64,000 bases of DNA, from the NCBI GenBank assembly GCA_937960435.1, contig CALGPN010000016.1:61336-125335 (forward strand), read 5' to 3'. Made by a program: the position numbers and the translations under genes. Of this stretch, positions 1 through 10,307 are shown one piece after another. Every line of letters starts with the position of its first letter. Position 1 is the first letter of the stretch. This DNA is from an uncultured Desulfosoma sp. (GTDB taxonomy: Bacteria > Desulfobacterota > Syntrophobacteria > Syntrophobacterales > DSM-9756). The notes beneath the pieces are model-generated. The model was not told where the DNA came from. It searched no databases and worked only from the letters and a program-made list of their open reading frames with translations.

Positions 1-298
1 AACTCACATTCTCCCCCACTTCCGGGCTCTTGCGCTCGCCGCGAAGCGTCAGCGTGTCGCCTTCCACAGAAATTTCAATATCCTTGGGGTCGATCCCCGG
101 CAATTCGGCACGCACATAGAGATTGTCTTTGTCCTCACTCACGTTCAGCAGCGGGAAGACACCGACCCGAAACGGCCGAAAGCCCCGAAAGCCGCTGAAC
201 AGCCGATCCATTTCCCGACGGAGCCGTTCCATTTCCCGTTCCATTTCTTCGAAGGGGCGGAAAAGATCTCTTTGATCGGACCAACGAATGAGCGCCAT
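1..298 (-). CDS. Hsp20/alpha-crystallin small heat-shock protein (partial, C-terminus off the window)
   Basis: The reverse strand from the ATG at 298 encodes a 99-residue start with a Glu/Arg-rich amphipathic N-terminal segment (MEREMERLRREMDRLF) followed by the opening beta strands of an alpha-crystallin domain (PLLNVSEDKDNLYVRAELPG and then IDPKDIEISVEGDTLTLRGE). This is the typical class-A bacterial Hsp20 layout. An ideal ribosome site (GGAAAGGAGG) lies just upstream of the ATG. Small heat-shock proteins are ATP-independent holdases that keep unfolding proteins soluble for DnaK/ClpB, both of which are also in this window. The reading frame runs off the left edge, so length and C-terminal motif cannot be judged. 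Confidence 0.9.
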   Translation of the reverse strand, partial: MALIRWSDQRDLFRPFEEMEREMERLRREMDRLFSGFRGFRPFRVGVFPLLNVSEDKDNLYVRAELPGIDPKDIEISVEGDTLTLRGERKSPEVGENVS

Positions 299-473
299 GG
301 TTACGTCCTCCTTTCCTATTGAATTTATTGTAGATTTACTGGTTTTTGATCCGATCGAAAATTAAGTTCACCCGACAAACGTGTCAAGATGTCACCGGTG
401 GGCGTTGACAATGCGATGGGAATCTTTTACGAGTCGGCGGTGCCGGAAGCGACGCGAAGGAGGGCGATGGCTG

Positions 474-1298
474 GTGAGAACTTTTGAAAAGGAAGATCAG
501 CGCTTGGAAGGGATCGGGTGGGTGCCGGATTCGGGCCCGTGTTCCGGGGCGTATGTCTTAAACGAGGGGCGTCTTCTCATCGACACGGGCAATATGGTGG
601 GGCTTGTGGATGAGATCCGGGAAGTGGCCCCTTTGGAAAAATTGGAACACATCGCGCTCACCCATACCCATTTCGACCATGTGGGCGGGATGGCGGAAAT
701 TTTTCAAACCGTCGCCCCTCATGTGCTCATGCATCCCATGGCCCGGGAATATGCGCGGCTTTTGCGATCGCCCTTTCCGGAATTTTTTCAAAGCCTGGAA
801 GAAGCCGGCAAGGTTTGTTACGTCCAAGACGGCGCGAAAATTCCCGGCACGGAGGTGCAGGTTTTTCACCTTCCCGGGCATACGGCGGGCGATCTTTGCT
901 TTTATCTGCCGGAAGCCCAGGCTCTTTTCAGCGGCGATACGGTCCTTCCCCACCACGTGCGGTTCGCGGCCATTCTTTCCAAGCCTGACGAAATCTGCGG
1001 GGGGCGCATGAAAGACAAGGTGGAAAGCCTCCGGCGGCTCCTTCGGGTACCCGTCAAGCATCTTTTTCCGGGGCACGGGGAACCCGTACTGCACAAAGGG
1101 GCCCACCAGATCAAAATCGCCCTGTTGACGCTGTACCAAGCCCTTTATGAAAACCCCCCGGAAAAAGCTTGGCTTCTCATGGCGGAAGACTTGCTCGCAG
1201 CGAACCAGCCCGAAGAAGCGCACGAATGCGTCAAAAAGGCGCGCACCTTGGCTCCGAATTCCGAGGCGGTGGCCCTTTTCGGCGAAAAATTCCGTTAG
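474..1298 (+). CDS. Metallo-beta-lactamase-fold hydrolase with C-terminal helical extension
   Basis: A 274-residue protein. The dinuclear metal motif HTHFDH of the MBL superfamily is clear, followed by downstream ligands in LPGHTAGD, a conserved Asp in SGDTVLP and a late His in FPGHGEP. This order fits the glyoxalase II/RNase Z-like hydrolase branch. The last ~50 residues resemble a single TPR-like helical hairpin (LLAANQPEEAHECVKKA). I choose the GTG at 474 because AAGGAGGG sits nine bases upstream; an upstream ATG at 381 would add an unlikely Arg/Cys-rich tail. The substrate is unknown. It stands alone between divergent hsp20 and a convergent small secreted protein. Confidence 0.8.
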   Translation: MRTFEKEDQRLEGIGWVPDSGPCSGAYVLNEGRLLIDTGNMVGLVDEIREVAPLEKLEHIALTHTHFDHVGGMAEIFQTVAPHVLMHPMAREYARLLRSPFPEFFQSLEEAGKVCYVQDGAKIPGTEVQVFHLPGHTAGDLCFYLPEAQALFSGDTVLPHHVRFAAILSKPDEICGGRMKDKVESLRRLLRVPVKHLFPGHGEPVLHKGAHQIKIALLTLYQALYENPPEKAWLLMAEDLLAANQPEEAHECVKKARTLAPNSEAVALFGEKFR

Positions 1299-1451
1299 TC
1301 ATTCGGCATCTCTCTGGGAAAATCTCTCGATCGGGTGTTTTCCAGCCGGGCGGGGCGGCTGCCCGCAACAACGTCAGGCGGGTTTTGATCTGGGCAAAAA
1401 CCCCTCTTGGGGCGGCGGCCCCCGAGCTGCCGAGTCTGCCGGGAAGAACTC

Positions 1452-1820
1452 CTAGCTGGTTCCTAGGAGCAAAACGATCTGGGTCTTTTCTTGATCCTTC
1501 GTCACGACCACGTGGATCATCTTGTCTCCTTTTTTCCAGTGGCCTTGAAAACCTTCCGTGTGAGTCATTTCCATCTGCGTTTCCCAGCCGGCTTTGCCGA
1601 GGGCTTCCTTATAATAGGCATAGGCTTTCTGGGCCGGATCCGTCGTGGTCAAGACAACATGGGAGCCTTGGGGGGTTTTCATGGCCATTTCCACCTGTGC
1701 GCCGGGGTATTGGGCGATGACACCCTTGAGATCCTCCGGGTAATCCACCTGCGCCAAGGCGGGGACGAACGCCATCAAAACGGACAGCACGAGAAATACG
1801 GCCATAAGACGAGGGTTCAT
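1452..1820 (-). CDS. Small secreted protein of unknown function
   Basis: A 122-residue protein with an obvious Sec signal peptide (residues 1-23, hydrophobic core VFLVLSVLMAFVPALA, cleavage likely after ALA). The mature ~99 residues have alternating beta/alpha character: a QYPGAQVEMAMKTPQGSHVVL strand pair, a helix around AYAYYKEALGKAGWE, and a final strand ending in IVLLLG. The helix-plus-GWE pattern recalls small periplasmic proteins where a helix (xxYYxxxLxxxGW) packs on a beta sheet. No cysteines or catalytic motif are seen. It is monocistronic and convergent with the MBL hydrolase. I do not recognise a named family. Confidence 0.65.
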   Translation of the reverse strand: MNPRLMAVFLVLSVLMAFVPALAQVDYPEDLKGVIAQYPGAQVEMAMKTPQGSHVVLTTTDPAQKAYAYYKEALGKAGWETQMEMTHTEGFQGHWKKGDKMIHVVVTKDQEKTQIVLLLGTS

Positions 1821-2010
1821 GGGAGCCTCCTGATCAAAAGGGGATCAACGCATCACAGGCTTTTCGAAAGCGGTCTTGCCGAGACGGCGTCATCTTAAGA
1901 TGATGCCATAAGGCGGGCAACGAAAAATTGGGCCTGGAATAGCCGCGTCGTGAAAACTTGATGAGAAAAAAACGGAGAAGTTGCTGGTTTCAAAGCGAGA
2001 ATACGAGAGT

Positions 2011-2041
2011 AAAAGAGATCACGGGGGCCGAGGCCCCCGTG
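2011..2041 (-). terminator. Rho-independent terminator of katG
   Basis: On the minus strand a near-perfect GC stem (2020-2041, arms CACGGGGGCC and GGCCCCCGTG) is followed by ATCTCTTTT, about 70 bases past the katG stop. A second GC hairpin (2040-2057) lies between it and the stop. The T-tract is interrupted, so termination efficiency is uncertain. Confidence 0.55.
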
Positions 2042-2112
2042 CCGAGGCGGCGGCACGGCCTTAAGTGTTTGTGCCACCGCCTTCCTGTGAGCAACCGGAG
2101 GGCCGTATGAGA

Positions 2113-4492
<2,380 letters not shown>

Positions 4493-4500
4493 TGGTTATT

Positions 4501-4517
4501 ATCTAATTATGCTAGAT
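4501..4517. promoter_or_regulatory. Candidate MarR-type operator between katG and marR
   Basis: An AT-rich inverted repeat, ATCTA-N7-TAGAT, sits immediately upstream of the katG -35 box. The octamer TATGCTAG also occurs twice as a direct repeat (4481-4488 and 4508-4515). MarR-family dimers bind 15-20 bp AT-rich palindromes, and the adjacent gene encodes one. Binding is inferred. Confidence 0.4.
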
Positions 4518-4683
4518 ATTGTAGAAAAATTAAATGCTTGAATACAGAATCCATCGTATGGAAGAAAAAATACTGCCGGACGATGCCGCACCGGGCGTAG
4601 CGGGGAGGCGTGGAAATGATTGGCATGCGAATGATGCGAGTGCTAAAAGTTCATGGGTGCGACTTGGGTAAGAAAGAAGCGCC

Positions 4684-5115
4684 GTGCTGTTTCAAGACTG
4701 CCTTAGCTTTCAACTGGCTTCCCTCAGTCGATCCATGGCTCGCCATTATCGCGAACGCATCGCCCCGTACGGCCTCACTCAGACCCAGTTTTTCATGCTC
4801 ATCGCCCTTTACGAAGAAGAGGGCGCATCGCTAAGCGCTCTTGCCGAAAAAACTCACCTGGACCGGCCTACGGTCACGGGCCTGGTCGATCGTCTGGAGC
4901 GGGACGGATGGGCGGAAAGGCGGGCGGATCTTAAAGATCCTCGATCTTATCGCGTCTTTCTCACGGCAAAAGCGCGCGACCATCAGGAAGCCCTCGTCCG
5001 CATCTATCATGAGGTGAATGGATTGCTTCTGGAAAAGCTTGGGCGCGAGGAGTGGGCCCGGTTTCGGACACACTTGGAACGTCTGCGGATCGACGAGGGT
5101 GATGAGCCTCAGTGA
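4684..5115 (+). CDS. MarR-family transcriptional regulator
   Basis: A 143-residue winged-helix protein starting at GTG 4684 with a weak purine-rich site upstream. The MarR core is clear: helix GLTQTQFFMLIALYEEE, recognition region LSALAEKTHLDRPTVTGLVD, and the wing with the hallmark DPRSYRVFLT (D-x-R-S-x-x-V-x-L-T). It has no cysteine in the N-terminal region except Cys6, so an OhrR-like thiol switch is possible only through that residue. It is divergently transcribed from katG with a candidate palindromic operator between them, so peroxide- or phenolic-responsive control of katG is a reasonable inference. Confidence 0.85.
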   Translation: MLFQDCLSFQLASLSRSMARHYRERIAPYGLTQTQFFMLIALYEEEGASLSALAEKTHLDRPTVTGLVDRLERDGWAERRADLKDPRSYRVFLTAKARDHQEALVRIYHEVNGLLLEKLGREEWARFRTHLERLRIDEGDEPQ

Positions 5116-5174
5116 GTCGCCGGCACACCCCTGATTGGGTCAAGGCTCTTTTGCCGGGGCCGATGTAGGGGGGA

Positions 5175-5822
5175 ATCAGTGGGTGTCAAGAAGCTCCCAT
5201 GGCTCCTGTCGGAACGCGTTTCGTGAAATGATCATGACAGCGCCGGGCCTTTCTCCCCTTCTTCTGCGGCGCTCAAGGGACATGGCAATGGAAGGGTATC
5301 TATAGCACCAAGGGTGCGCTCCGGGCTTTGCCCTGAAACTCTTCTCCAGAAGGGCGAACGGCGGAAAACTTTGAAGAACAAACCCACCGACGGAGGGGGG
5401 CGCTGCTCCATCCAGGACGACGACTTGGGGTTGCTGGCTGAGAAGATGCGTGCGTGCGATGCGCTCATCCTCGGCTCTCCCGTCTGATTAGGAAACGTCA
5501 GGGGAAGGCTCAAGGTGTTCATGGATCGGACGCGCTGGCTGCACATGAGGGAGAACTTCCGGCGGGAAAACTGGGAGCCGTGGTGACTCATGCAGGATTG
5601 CGAAACGGCGGTCAGGAAGTGACCCAAGTGATCCTCGAACGTTTTCTTGTCTCCCATGGTTTTTGGCTTGTGGAAGCCCGGGAACCGTCTCGGCCGATTT
5701 TCAAAGCGGGGGTAATGGGAACACTTTTCGAAGTCGTTGCCCAAGAGAGAACGGTCGCCAGGTGCCCCATGACATTCCGGGGCCGCCGGATGTGGCGGGC
5801 CATCCCGGCACAACCCAGGTGA
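5175..5822 (+). pseudogene. Decayed flavodoxin-fold NAD(P)H-dependent FMN reductase-type gene
   Basis: Fragments of one family appear in order but in different frames. In one frame, GGGRCSIQDDD then LAEKMRACDALILGSPV ends at an in-frame TGA (5485-5487), and the same frame continues with LGNVRGRLKVFMDRTRW. After a frameshift near 5565 a second frame gives GAVVTHAGLRNGGQEVTQ and ILERFLVSHGFWLVEA to a stop at 5822. These match the C-x-x-C-x-x-C / DD / GSPVYxGxVxGxxKxFxDR pattern of iron-sulfur flavoprotein/NADPH-dependent FMN reductases, with two of the usual cysteines also replaced (PTDGGGRC). The N-terminal ISGSPR phosphate loop is barely recognisable near 5175. Limits are approximate. Confidence 0.7.
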
Positions 5823-5955
5823 TGGAAACGGGGCGTCAAAGTCTCTCAGGTCCGCAAGCGTTTCACGCAATGTTTTGTTTTTGCTCGCGCCGTTGCGGTG
5901 GCCGACGCAAACATGTCCCAAATGAATTTGGGGAAGAACGTCCTTAGAATACCCT

Positions 5956-6483
5956 TTGTTTTTAGGCTATTCGGGGAAGATTCATCCTGGAGTGGGCGGC
6001 GTCACGCTGGGAGTTGGGAACGAGACAAGCCTCCGGAGGGCCTTTGCCGAGATGATGGCGCGGGTCAGGCGGGTTGCGCCCCAAGCGCATGTCCTCGGGA
6101 TCTGTGTGCAGCCGATGGTCCCCGAGGGGACCGAGGTGATCGTCGGCAACTTCAGGGATGCGCAAGCGGGCCTAGGGGTCATGTTCGGTTTGGGCGGGAT
6201 TTGGGTCGAGGTTTTAAAAGACGTTGTCTTCCGGCTGGCCCCGGTATCGGAATCGGAAGCGCGCCGGATGATCGAAGAGATTCGGGGGGTGAGGGTGCTT
6301 GAGGGCCTCCGAGGCAAGCCGCCCGTCAATCAAGAGGCGCTGGCCCATCTTATCGTCACCATTGGGAGCCTCATGGATGTGTTGCCCATCGAGGAAGTGG
6401 ACTGTAACAGCGTCATTTTTCATAACGGCACGTATGCCATTGCCGATGCTCGAATGAGCCTCCTTGGAAGCGAAGCCGCATGA
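5956..6483 (+). pseudogene. C-terminal remnant of ADP-forming acyl-CoA synthetase (ATP-grasp beta domain)
   Basis: The open frame of 175 codons aligns with the end of the ATP-grasp domain of ADP-forming acetyl/acyl-CoA synthetases: GGVTLGVGNE, EGTEVIVGNFRD, VMFGLGGIWVEVLKDVVFRL, EARRMIEEIRG and the final IEEVDCNSVIF. The family protein is several hundred residues long; here the CoA-binding, ligase and the ATP-binding N-terminal half are missing and no matching sequence is seen upstream. There is no clear ribosome site at 5956. It is therefore most likely a truncated relic sitting next to another decayed gene, although the remaining frame is intact and has not yet acquired stops. Confidence 0.7.
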
Positions 6484-6661
6484 CCGACAACCTCCCGTTC
6501 GGGCTCATGACAAAACGCCATGGCGGCGGGCCGTGGACTTAAGCGCGGCAAGGTTTTGCTGTCCCTTACCCCGCAGCTTGCCGAGGCTGGAGCCGATGGA
6601 GTAAGAATGAGGACATAAGAAGGTTTAAGAGGGATCCGTGTCGTTTTCTTAGGAGGACGTT

Positions 6662-7504
6662 GTGCCTTTCAGCGTGCAGCTTTACCAAGCTATCGAGGAC
6701 CTCGACCCCAAGCTTAAAAAGGTGATGATGGATTTCTTGGGGGAAGTCGACCTTCGACTCAGCAGCACGATCACCCGTGAGGATTTCAGGGAACTCAAGG
6801 ACATCGTCCAAAGCCTGGCGGCTACCACAAAAGACTTGGCTGAAGCCCAACAGAGAACCGAGGTGCGGCTTGAGCAGTTGGCCGAGGCTCAGAGGCGCAC
6901 GGAAATTCGCCTTGAAGAACTGGCGGAGGCCCAAAAGCGCACGGAAGCGCGTGTGGAGCAACTGGCGGAGGCTCAGAGGCGCACGGAAGCCCGGGTCGAG
7001 CAGTTGACGGAGGCCCAAAAGCGCACGGAAGCCCGAGTCGACCAATTGGCGGAGGCGCAAAGAAAGACCGAAGAGGAGCTCAAAAAGCTGGTGCAGGAAC
7101 ACCGCAAGACCCGGGAGCAGCTCGGGGGCTTAGCCCATACGGTCGGGTATCGTTTGGAGGACGAAGCCTTTAAGGCGCTTCCGGCGCTTCTCAAGCGGGA
7201 TTTGGGTGTCGAGGTTCTGGGAAGGCTCAAAAGGGATTTCATCGAAATAGGCAAGGACCGCTACCTGGAAGTGAACATCTGGGGAGCCGCGAGGCACGAC
7301 GGCATGGAGTGCGTCGTCATTGGCGAAGCCAAGACGCAACTCAAGAAGGGTGACGTGGACGTCTTTGTCCAAAAGGCCGACCAGGTGGCGGCTTTGATGC
7401 CGAAAAAACAGGTTCGGGTTCTCGTCGCTTACCAAGCGTCTCCCCCTGTGCAAAGGTACGCGCGGGAGAAGGGAATCGCCCTTTACTTTTCCTATGACTT
7501 CTAG
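6662..7504 (+). CDS. Coiled-coil repeat protein with PD-(D/E)XK-like C-terminal domain (DUF3782-like)
   Basis: A 280-residue protein starting at GTG 6662 behind a strong AGGAGG. Residues 59-142 are six tandem 14-residue units (consensus LAEAQRRTEARVEQ), i.e. two heptads each, predicting a long parallel coiled coil. Residues ~160-280 form a compact alpha/beta domain with EVNIWGAA and CVVIGEAKTQL; the E-x-K plus upstream acidic residues resembles the PD-(D/E)XK nuclease core, as in DUF3782-type proteins. Such proteins occur widely in thermophiles and cyanobacteria with no proven role. It stands alone, upstream of an SRPBCC gene by 14 bases. Confidence 0.7.
   Translation: MPFSVQLYQAIEDLDPKLKKVMMDFLGEVDLRLSSTITREDFRELKDIVQSLAATTKDLAEAQQRTEVRLEQLAEAQRRTEIRLEELAEAQKRTEARVEQLAEAQRRTEARVEQLTEAQKRTEARVDQLAEAQRKTEEELKKLVQEHRKTREQLGGLAHTVGYRLEDEAFKALPALLKRDLGVEVLGRLKRDFIEIGKDRYLEVNIWGAARHDGMECVVIGEAKTQLKKGDVDVFVQKADQVAALMPKKQVRVLVAYQASPPVQRYAREKGIALYFSYDF
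6836..7087 (+). repeat. Six 42-bp in-frame tandem repeats
   Basis: Six consecutive 42-bp units, diverged at synonymous positions, encode the LAEAQxRTExRxEQ coiled-coil units of the gene at 6662-7504. They are coding heptad pairs and could change copy number by slippage or recombination. Confidence 0.85.
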
Positions 7505-7518
7505 CGTGAGGGTTTGGT

Positions 7519-8061
7519 GTGCTGCGATTTCATTTGCGGCATAAGTCGAGGCTTTTGAGTGTCGGGGTGCGTGTCAGAAGCCCGGTGGAGGCTGCGTGGA
7601 CTGTTTTTACGGACATACGCCTGTGGTCCGAATGGGGTCCCAGTATTTCCGGTGTGGAGATCGAAGGGCCGGATTTTCGCGTTTCCCCGGGGATGCGCGG
7701 TCGCGTCCGGACCATTTTCGGCGTCACATTACCTTTCGAGATTGACCATGTGGAGCCGGGAAGATCATGGGGTTGGCGTGTGGGCGGCGTCAGGGCGACG
7801 GGGCATGAGGTTGAGCCGGAAGGCCCTGAAGCCTCGTGGATTACTTTTACCATGCCCTTATGGGCGTTTGCTTACATCCCCGTATGCCTTTGGGCCGCGA
7901 GGAGAATCGCCGCCTTGGCCCGGCGGCGACTCTTGCTGTCATCCGTTGGAGCCGAAGCCTATGCGAGGTTTCATGATGCCCCGATGAGAGGCAGTTCCTT
8001 TTCAACCGTGAAGAAAACGGCGTACTCCTTGGCTCCTGCTTCTTCAGAACGTGTTGGATAG
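7519..8061 (+). CDS. SRPBCC-family lipid/hydrophobic-ligand-binding protein
   Basis: A 180-residue protein from GTG 7519. The START/SRPBCC pattern is visible: a first strand with VRSPVEAAWTVFTDI, then WSEWGPSISGVEIEG, GMRGRVRTIFGVTLPFEI, the turn DHVEPGRSWGWRVGG and a terminal helix region. These helix-grip-fold proteins bind lipids, polyketides or other hydrophobic ligands. It starts 14 bases after the coiled-coil gene, so the two may be co-transcribed. Its last ~30 codons overlap the convergent PNPOx-like gene by 91 bases, which suggests the true C-terminus is unusually extended or that the stop was lost. Confidence 0.65.
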   Translation: MLRFHLRHKSRLLSVGVRVRSPVEAAWTVFTDIRLWSEWGPSISGVEIEGPDFRVSPGMRGRVRTIFGVTLPFEIDHVEPGRSWGWRVGGVRATGHEVEPEGPEASWITFTMPLWAFAYIPVCLWAARRIAALARRRLLLSSVGAEAYARFHDAPMRGSSFSTVKKTAYSLAPASSERVG

Positions 8062-8351
8062 CTTTTTCTCCGAAGCGTCTCGATCACGCCCGGGTCTTCC
8101 GATTCTTTGACTTTCTTGAGGAAGAAACGCTTCCCTTTGTACCCTCCGCCGTCTTCTCGGAAAAGGTAGGCGGCTCGGGGATTCGACTGCAAGTTGTGGT
8201 GGGTCAGCCGATCTTTCATGATAAACGCCAAGGTGCCGTCTTCCATGACGTGCGGTCTGGCGTAAACGGCGGCATCGACACGGCCTTCCGCATCGGCCGT
8301 GGCGAGCACGCCGAAGCCTTTGGTCTGTTCAAAATAGGTCTTGAGATCCAT
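7971..8351 (-). CDS. Pyridoxamine 5'-phosphate oxidase-like flavin-binding protein
   Basis: A 126-residue split-barrel protein. It shows the family opening YFEQTKGFGVLATADAEGRV, the strand ARPHVMEDGTLAFIMKD, and LQSNPRAAYLFRED, which are the FMN-binding strands of the PNPOx-like superfamily. I choose the ATG at 8351 (MDLKTYF), which has GAGGAAG upstream; a longer frame from 8423 adds 24 residues without a good ribosome site. Members range from heme/FMN binding proteins to F420 or FMN reductases, so the exact reaction is unknown. It follows the photolyase-ArsA operon on the same strand after 123 bases. Confidence 0.75.
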   Translation of the reverse strand: MDLKTYFEQTKGFGVLATADAEGRVDAAVYARPHVMEDGTLAFIMKDRLTHHNLQSNPRAAYLFREDGGGYKGKRFFLKKVKESEDPGVIETLRRKSYPTRSEEAGAKEYAVFFTVEKELPLIGAS

Positions 8352-8474
8352 GGCAGCTTCCTCCCCAAATGTCGTTGTTCTTGTGAACCCAGAGGCCTTC
8401 TTTTGCGTGCCCTCACTGTGCAACTACCTTGTCTATCATAAGACGTTTTTAAGAAAGAGCCATGGGGAGCCGGT

Positions 8475-10031
8475 TCAACCGAGCCATTTTTCACGGTAGG
8501 ATTCGGCGGTCTGGAGGATTTCCCCGAAGGATCGAGCATTTTCCATTTTTCGTTGCAGGTTGCGCATCTGAAAACCCATGCGGGGATTCTTCTCTAGAAG
8601 TTTTCGGTGACGGTGGAGGAAATGCCAATAAAGAGCGGTGAAAGGGCAGGCGCGACTGCCCGTCGATTGGGCAGGGTCATAGGGGCACGTTCGGCAAAAA
8701 GGGCTCTGCTTTTGGATGTAACGTCCCGTGGCGCAATAGGGCTTGCTCCCGACCGTGCCGCCGTCGGCGTATTGGCTCATGCCGAGCGTATTCGGCAGCG
8801 ACACCCAATCGACGGCGTCGGCATACATGGCCATGTGCCACTGGTGAAAAGCGTAAGGGCGAACCCCGAGAAGTTGGGCCAGCAAACCGGCGATCATGAG
8901 CCGATGGATATGGTGCGTGTAGGCTTCGCGGAGCACATGGGTCATAGTTTCTCGAAAGCAAACCATTTCCGTCCGGCCGTCCCAGAAGAACCTCGGTAGA
9001 GGGGCGTCATGTCCGAGCGTGTTCCGGTCCTGATATTCCGGCATATGGAGCCAGTAAATCCCTCGGACGTATTCCCGCCACCCCAAGATTTGCCGAATGA
9101 AACCTTCCACGCTGTGAATGGGGGCTTGTCCCTGCCGGTAGGCTTCCACGGCGGCTGCAATGCATTCCTTGGGACTCACAAGCTTCAGATTGAGCGATGT
9201 GGAAAGCCGGGAATGGTAAAGGGTGCTTTCCCCCGACCACATGGCGTCTTGGTAAGTTCCAAAAAGGGGCAAGCGATGTTCGATGAAATGATCCAGCAAG
9301 GTGCGCGCCTGTGAGGGAGTGACGGGGAGACTGAAGCCGTTCGTGGTGCCCGGGTGATGGGCAAAGCGGGTTTCCACAAGGTGCATGACTTGGCGGGTCA
9401 TGGTGTCGGGAGCGAAAGAAGGCAAAGGAGGAAGGGGCCTAGGGCCTCCGGGTCCGAAAGATTTTCGGTTTTCGGCATCGTAGTTCCATGTGCCGCCCGC
9501 AGGTTTCCCGGTGTCGTCCAAAAGCACCTGAAGCATACGGCGCATGTGGCGATAGAAATGCTCCATGCGAAAGGAGCGACGCTCCGCGGCAAAGTCCCGG
9601 AATTGGTCGATGCGGCATAGAAAATGGCCGTCTTCTCGAATGTCCAAAGGCACGCTCATGGAGCGCGCGACTTTTCGAAAGCTTTCCAGCACCCGCGCGT
9701 CACCCGGTTGCACCATGACGATCCGTTCAGGGCGTAAGCTGATGACATCCTTGGCAAGGAGGTCGGAAAATCCAAATCCCGCATCGTCTTCGGGGTTGGC
9801 CGTCAAGGCGTGGTAGCGGACCGGAAAGCCGCGCTTTCGAAGGCTTTCGGCAAAGTGCCGCATGGCGGAAAAGAACAGGACGAGCCGGATCTTGTGAGAC
9901 CACACAGAGGTCGCTTCTTCGGCCGTTTCGGCCATCCACAGGACGTCTCGGGAAGGATCCGCCCCGTCGAAAGCTGCAGAATCCTCCTGCAGTTGGTCTC
10001 CCAAAATCACAATGAGAGATCTCGCGGACAC
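8475..10031 (-). CDS. Cryptochrome/photolyase-related Fe-S protein (FeS-BCP type)
   Basis: A 518-residue protein opening with the Rossmann-like SLIVILGDQLQEDSAAF of the DPRP (photolyase-related) domain. The C-terminal FAD domain has IRQILGWREYVRGIYW, HIHRLMIAGLLAQLLGV and WVSLPNTLGMSQYADGG. Four cysteines in GSKPYCATG, SPFCRTCPY and SRACPFT match the [4Fe-4S] ligands of prokaryotic (6-4) photolyases. Known members repair (6-4) photoproducts using FAD and a lumazine, with an Fe-S cluster. The start is GTG 10031 after GGGAGGG. It is the last gene of a minus-strand operon with a small Cys-rich protein (18 bases upstream) and an ArsA-like ATPase, an unusual pairing. Confidence 0.9.
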   Translation of the reverse strand: MSARSLIVILGDQLQEDSAAFDGADPSRDVLWMAETAEEATSVWSHKIRLVLFFSAMRHFAESLRKRGFPVRYHALTANPEDDAGFGFSDLLAKDVISLRPERIVMVQPGDARVLESFRKVARSMSVPLDIREDGHFLCRIDQFRDFAAERRSFRMEHFYRHMRRMLQVLLDDTGKPAGGTWNYDAENRKSFGPGGPRPLPPLPSFAPDTMTRQVMHLVETRFAHHPGTTNGFSLPVTPSQARTLLDHFIEHRLPLFGTYQDAMWSGESTLYHSRLSTSLNLKLVSPKECIAAAVEAYRQGQAPIHSVEGFIRQILGWREYVRGIYWLHMPEYQDRNTLGHDAPLPRFFWDGRTEMVCFRETMTHVLREAYTHHIHRLMIAGLLAQLLGVRPYAFHQWHMAMYADAVDWVSLPNTLGMSQYADGGTVGSKPYCATGRYIQKQSPFCRTCPYDPAQSTGSRACPFTALYWHFLHRHRKLLEKNPRMGFQMRNLQRKMENARSFGEILQTAESYREKWLG

Positions 10032-10049
10032 CGACAGGCCCTCCCGGCT

Positions 10050-10307
10050 TCATTCCACCGCGATGGGCGTGGCCTTTTTTTCTCCGCCTTTTCCAGCCTT
10101 TTTCTTTTCCAAATGGTCGATCCGCTCGTCAATGAGGCTTCGCATCGCGCGAAGGACTTCGATGCGGGCGTTGGTCAAGTGTTCCCAGAAGGGCTTCCCC
10201 ACGCCTTTGCCGCTCCCCATGAGATGCTTCATCCGGCACATAGGGCACTGGCACTGTGAGTCTTGAGATTTTTCCGTTTTATGTTCATGCGTCTCGTGCT
10301 GGCTCAT
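10050..10307 (-). CDS. Small Cys/His-rich protein between ArsA and photolyase genes
   Basis: An 85-residue protein starting at ATG 10307, preceded by GGAGGTGG. The N-terminal part is His/Cys rich (HETHEHK, then CQCPMCRMKH), suggesting a small metal site; the middle is a helix (FWEHLTNARIEVLRAMRSLI) and the C-terminus is lysine rich (HLEKKKAGKGGEKK). It overlaps the ArsA-like gene by 23 bases, so the two are translationally linked, and it lies 18 bases before the photolyase-like gene. I do not recognise a characterised family; a role as a small adaptor or metal-binding partner of the ATPase is only an inference. Confidence 0.7.
   Translation of the reverse strand: MSQHETHEHKTEKSQDSQCQCPMCRMKHLMGSGKGVGKPFWEHLTNARIEVLRAMRSLIDERIDHLEKKKAGKGGEKKATPIAVE

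Noticed and set aside
1380..1403. GGGTTTT / AAAACCC hairpin between the MBL hydrolase and the small secreted protein as a bidirectional terminator
   Set aside because: Only seven pairs with a ten-base loop and no clear T-tract on either side; too weak to call.
6836..7087. Regular 42-bp repeats considered as a CRISPR or satellite array
   Set aside because: The units are contiguous, without spacers, and stay in frame as two coiled-coil heptads each.
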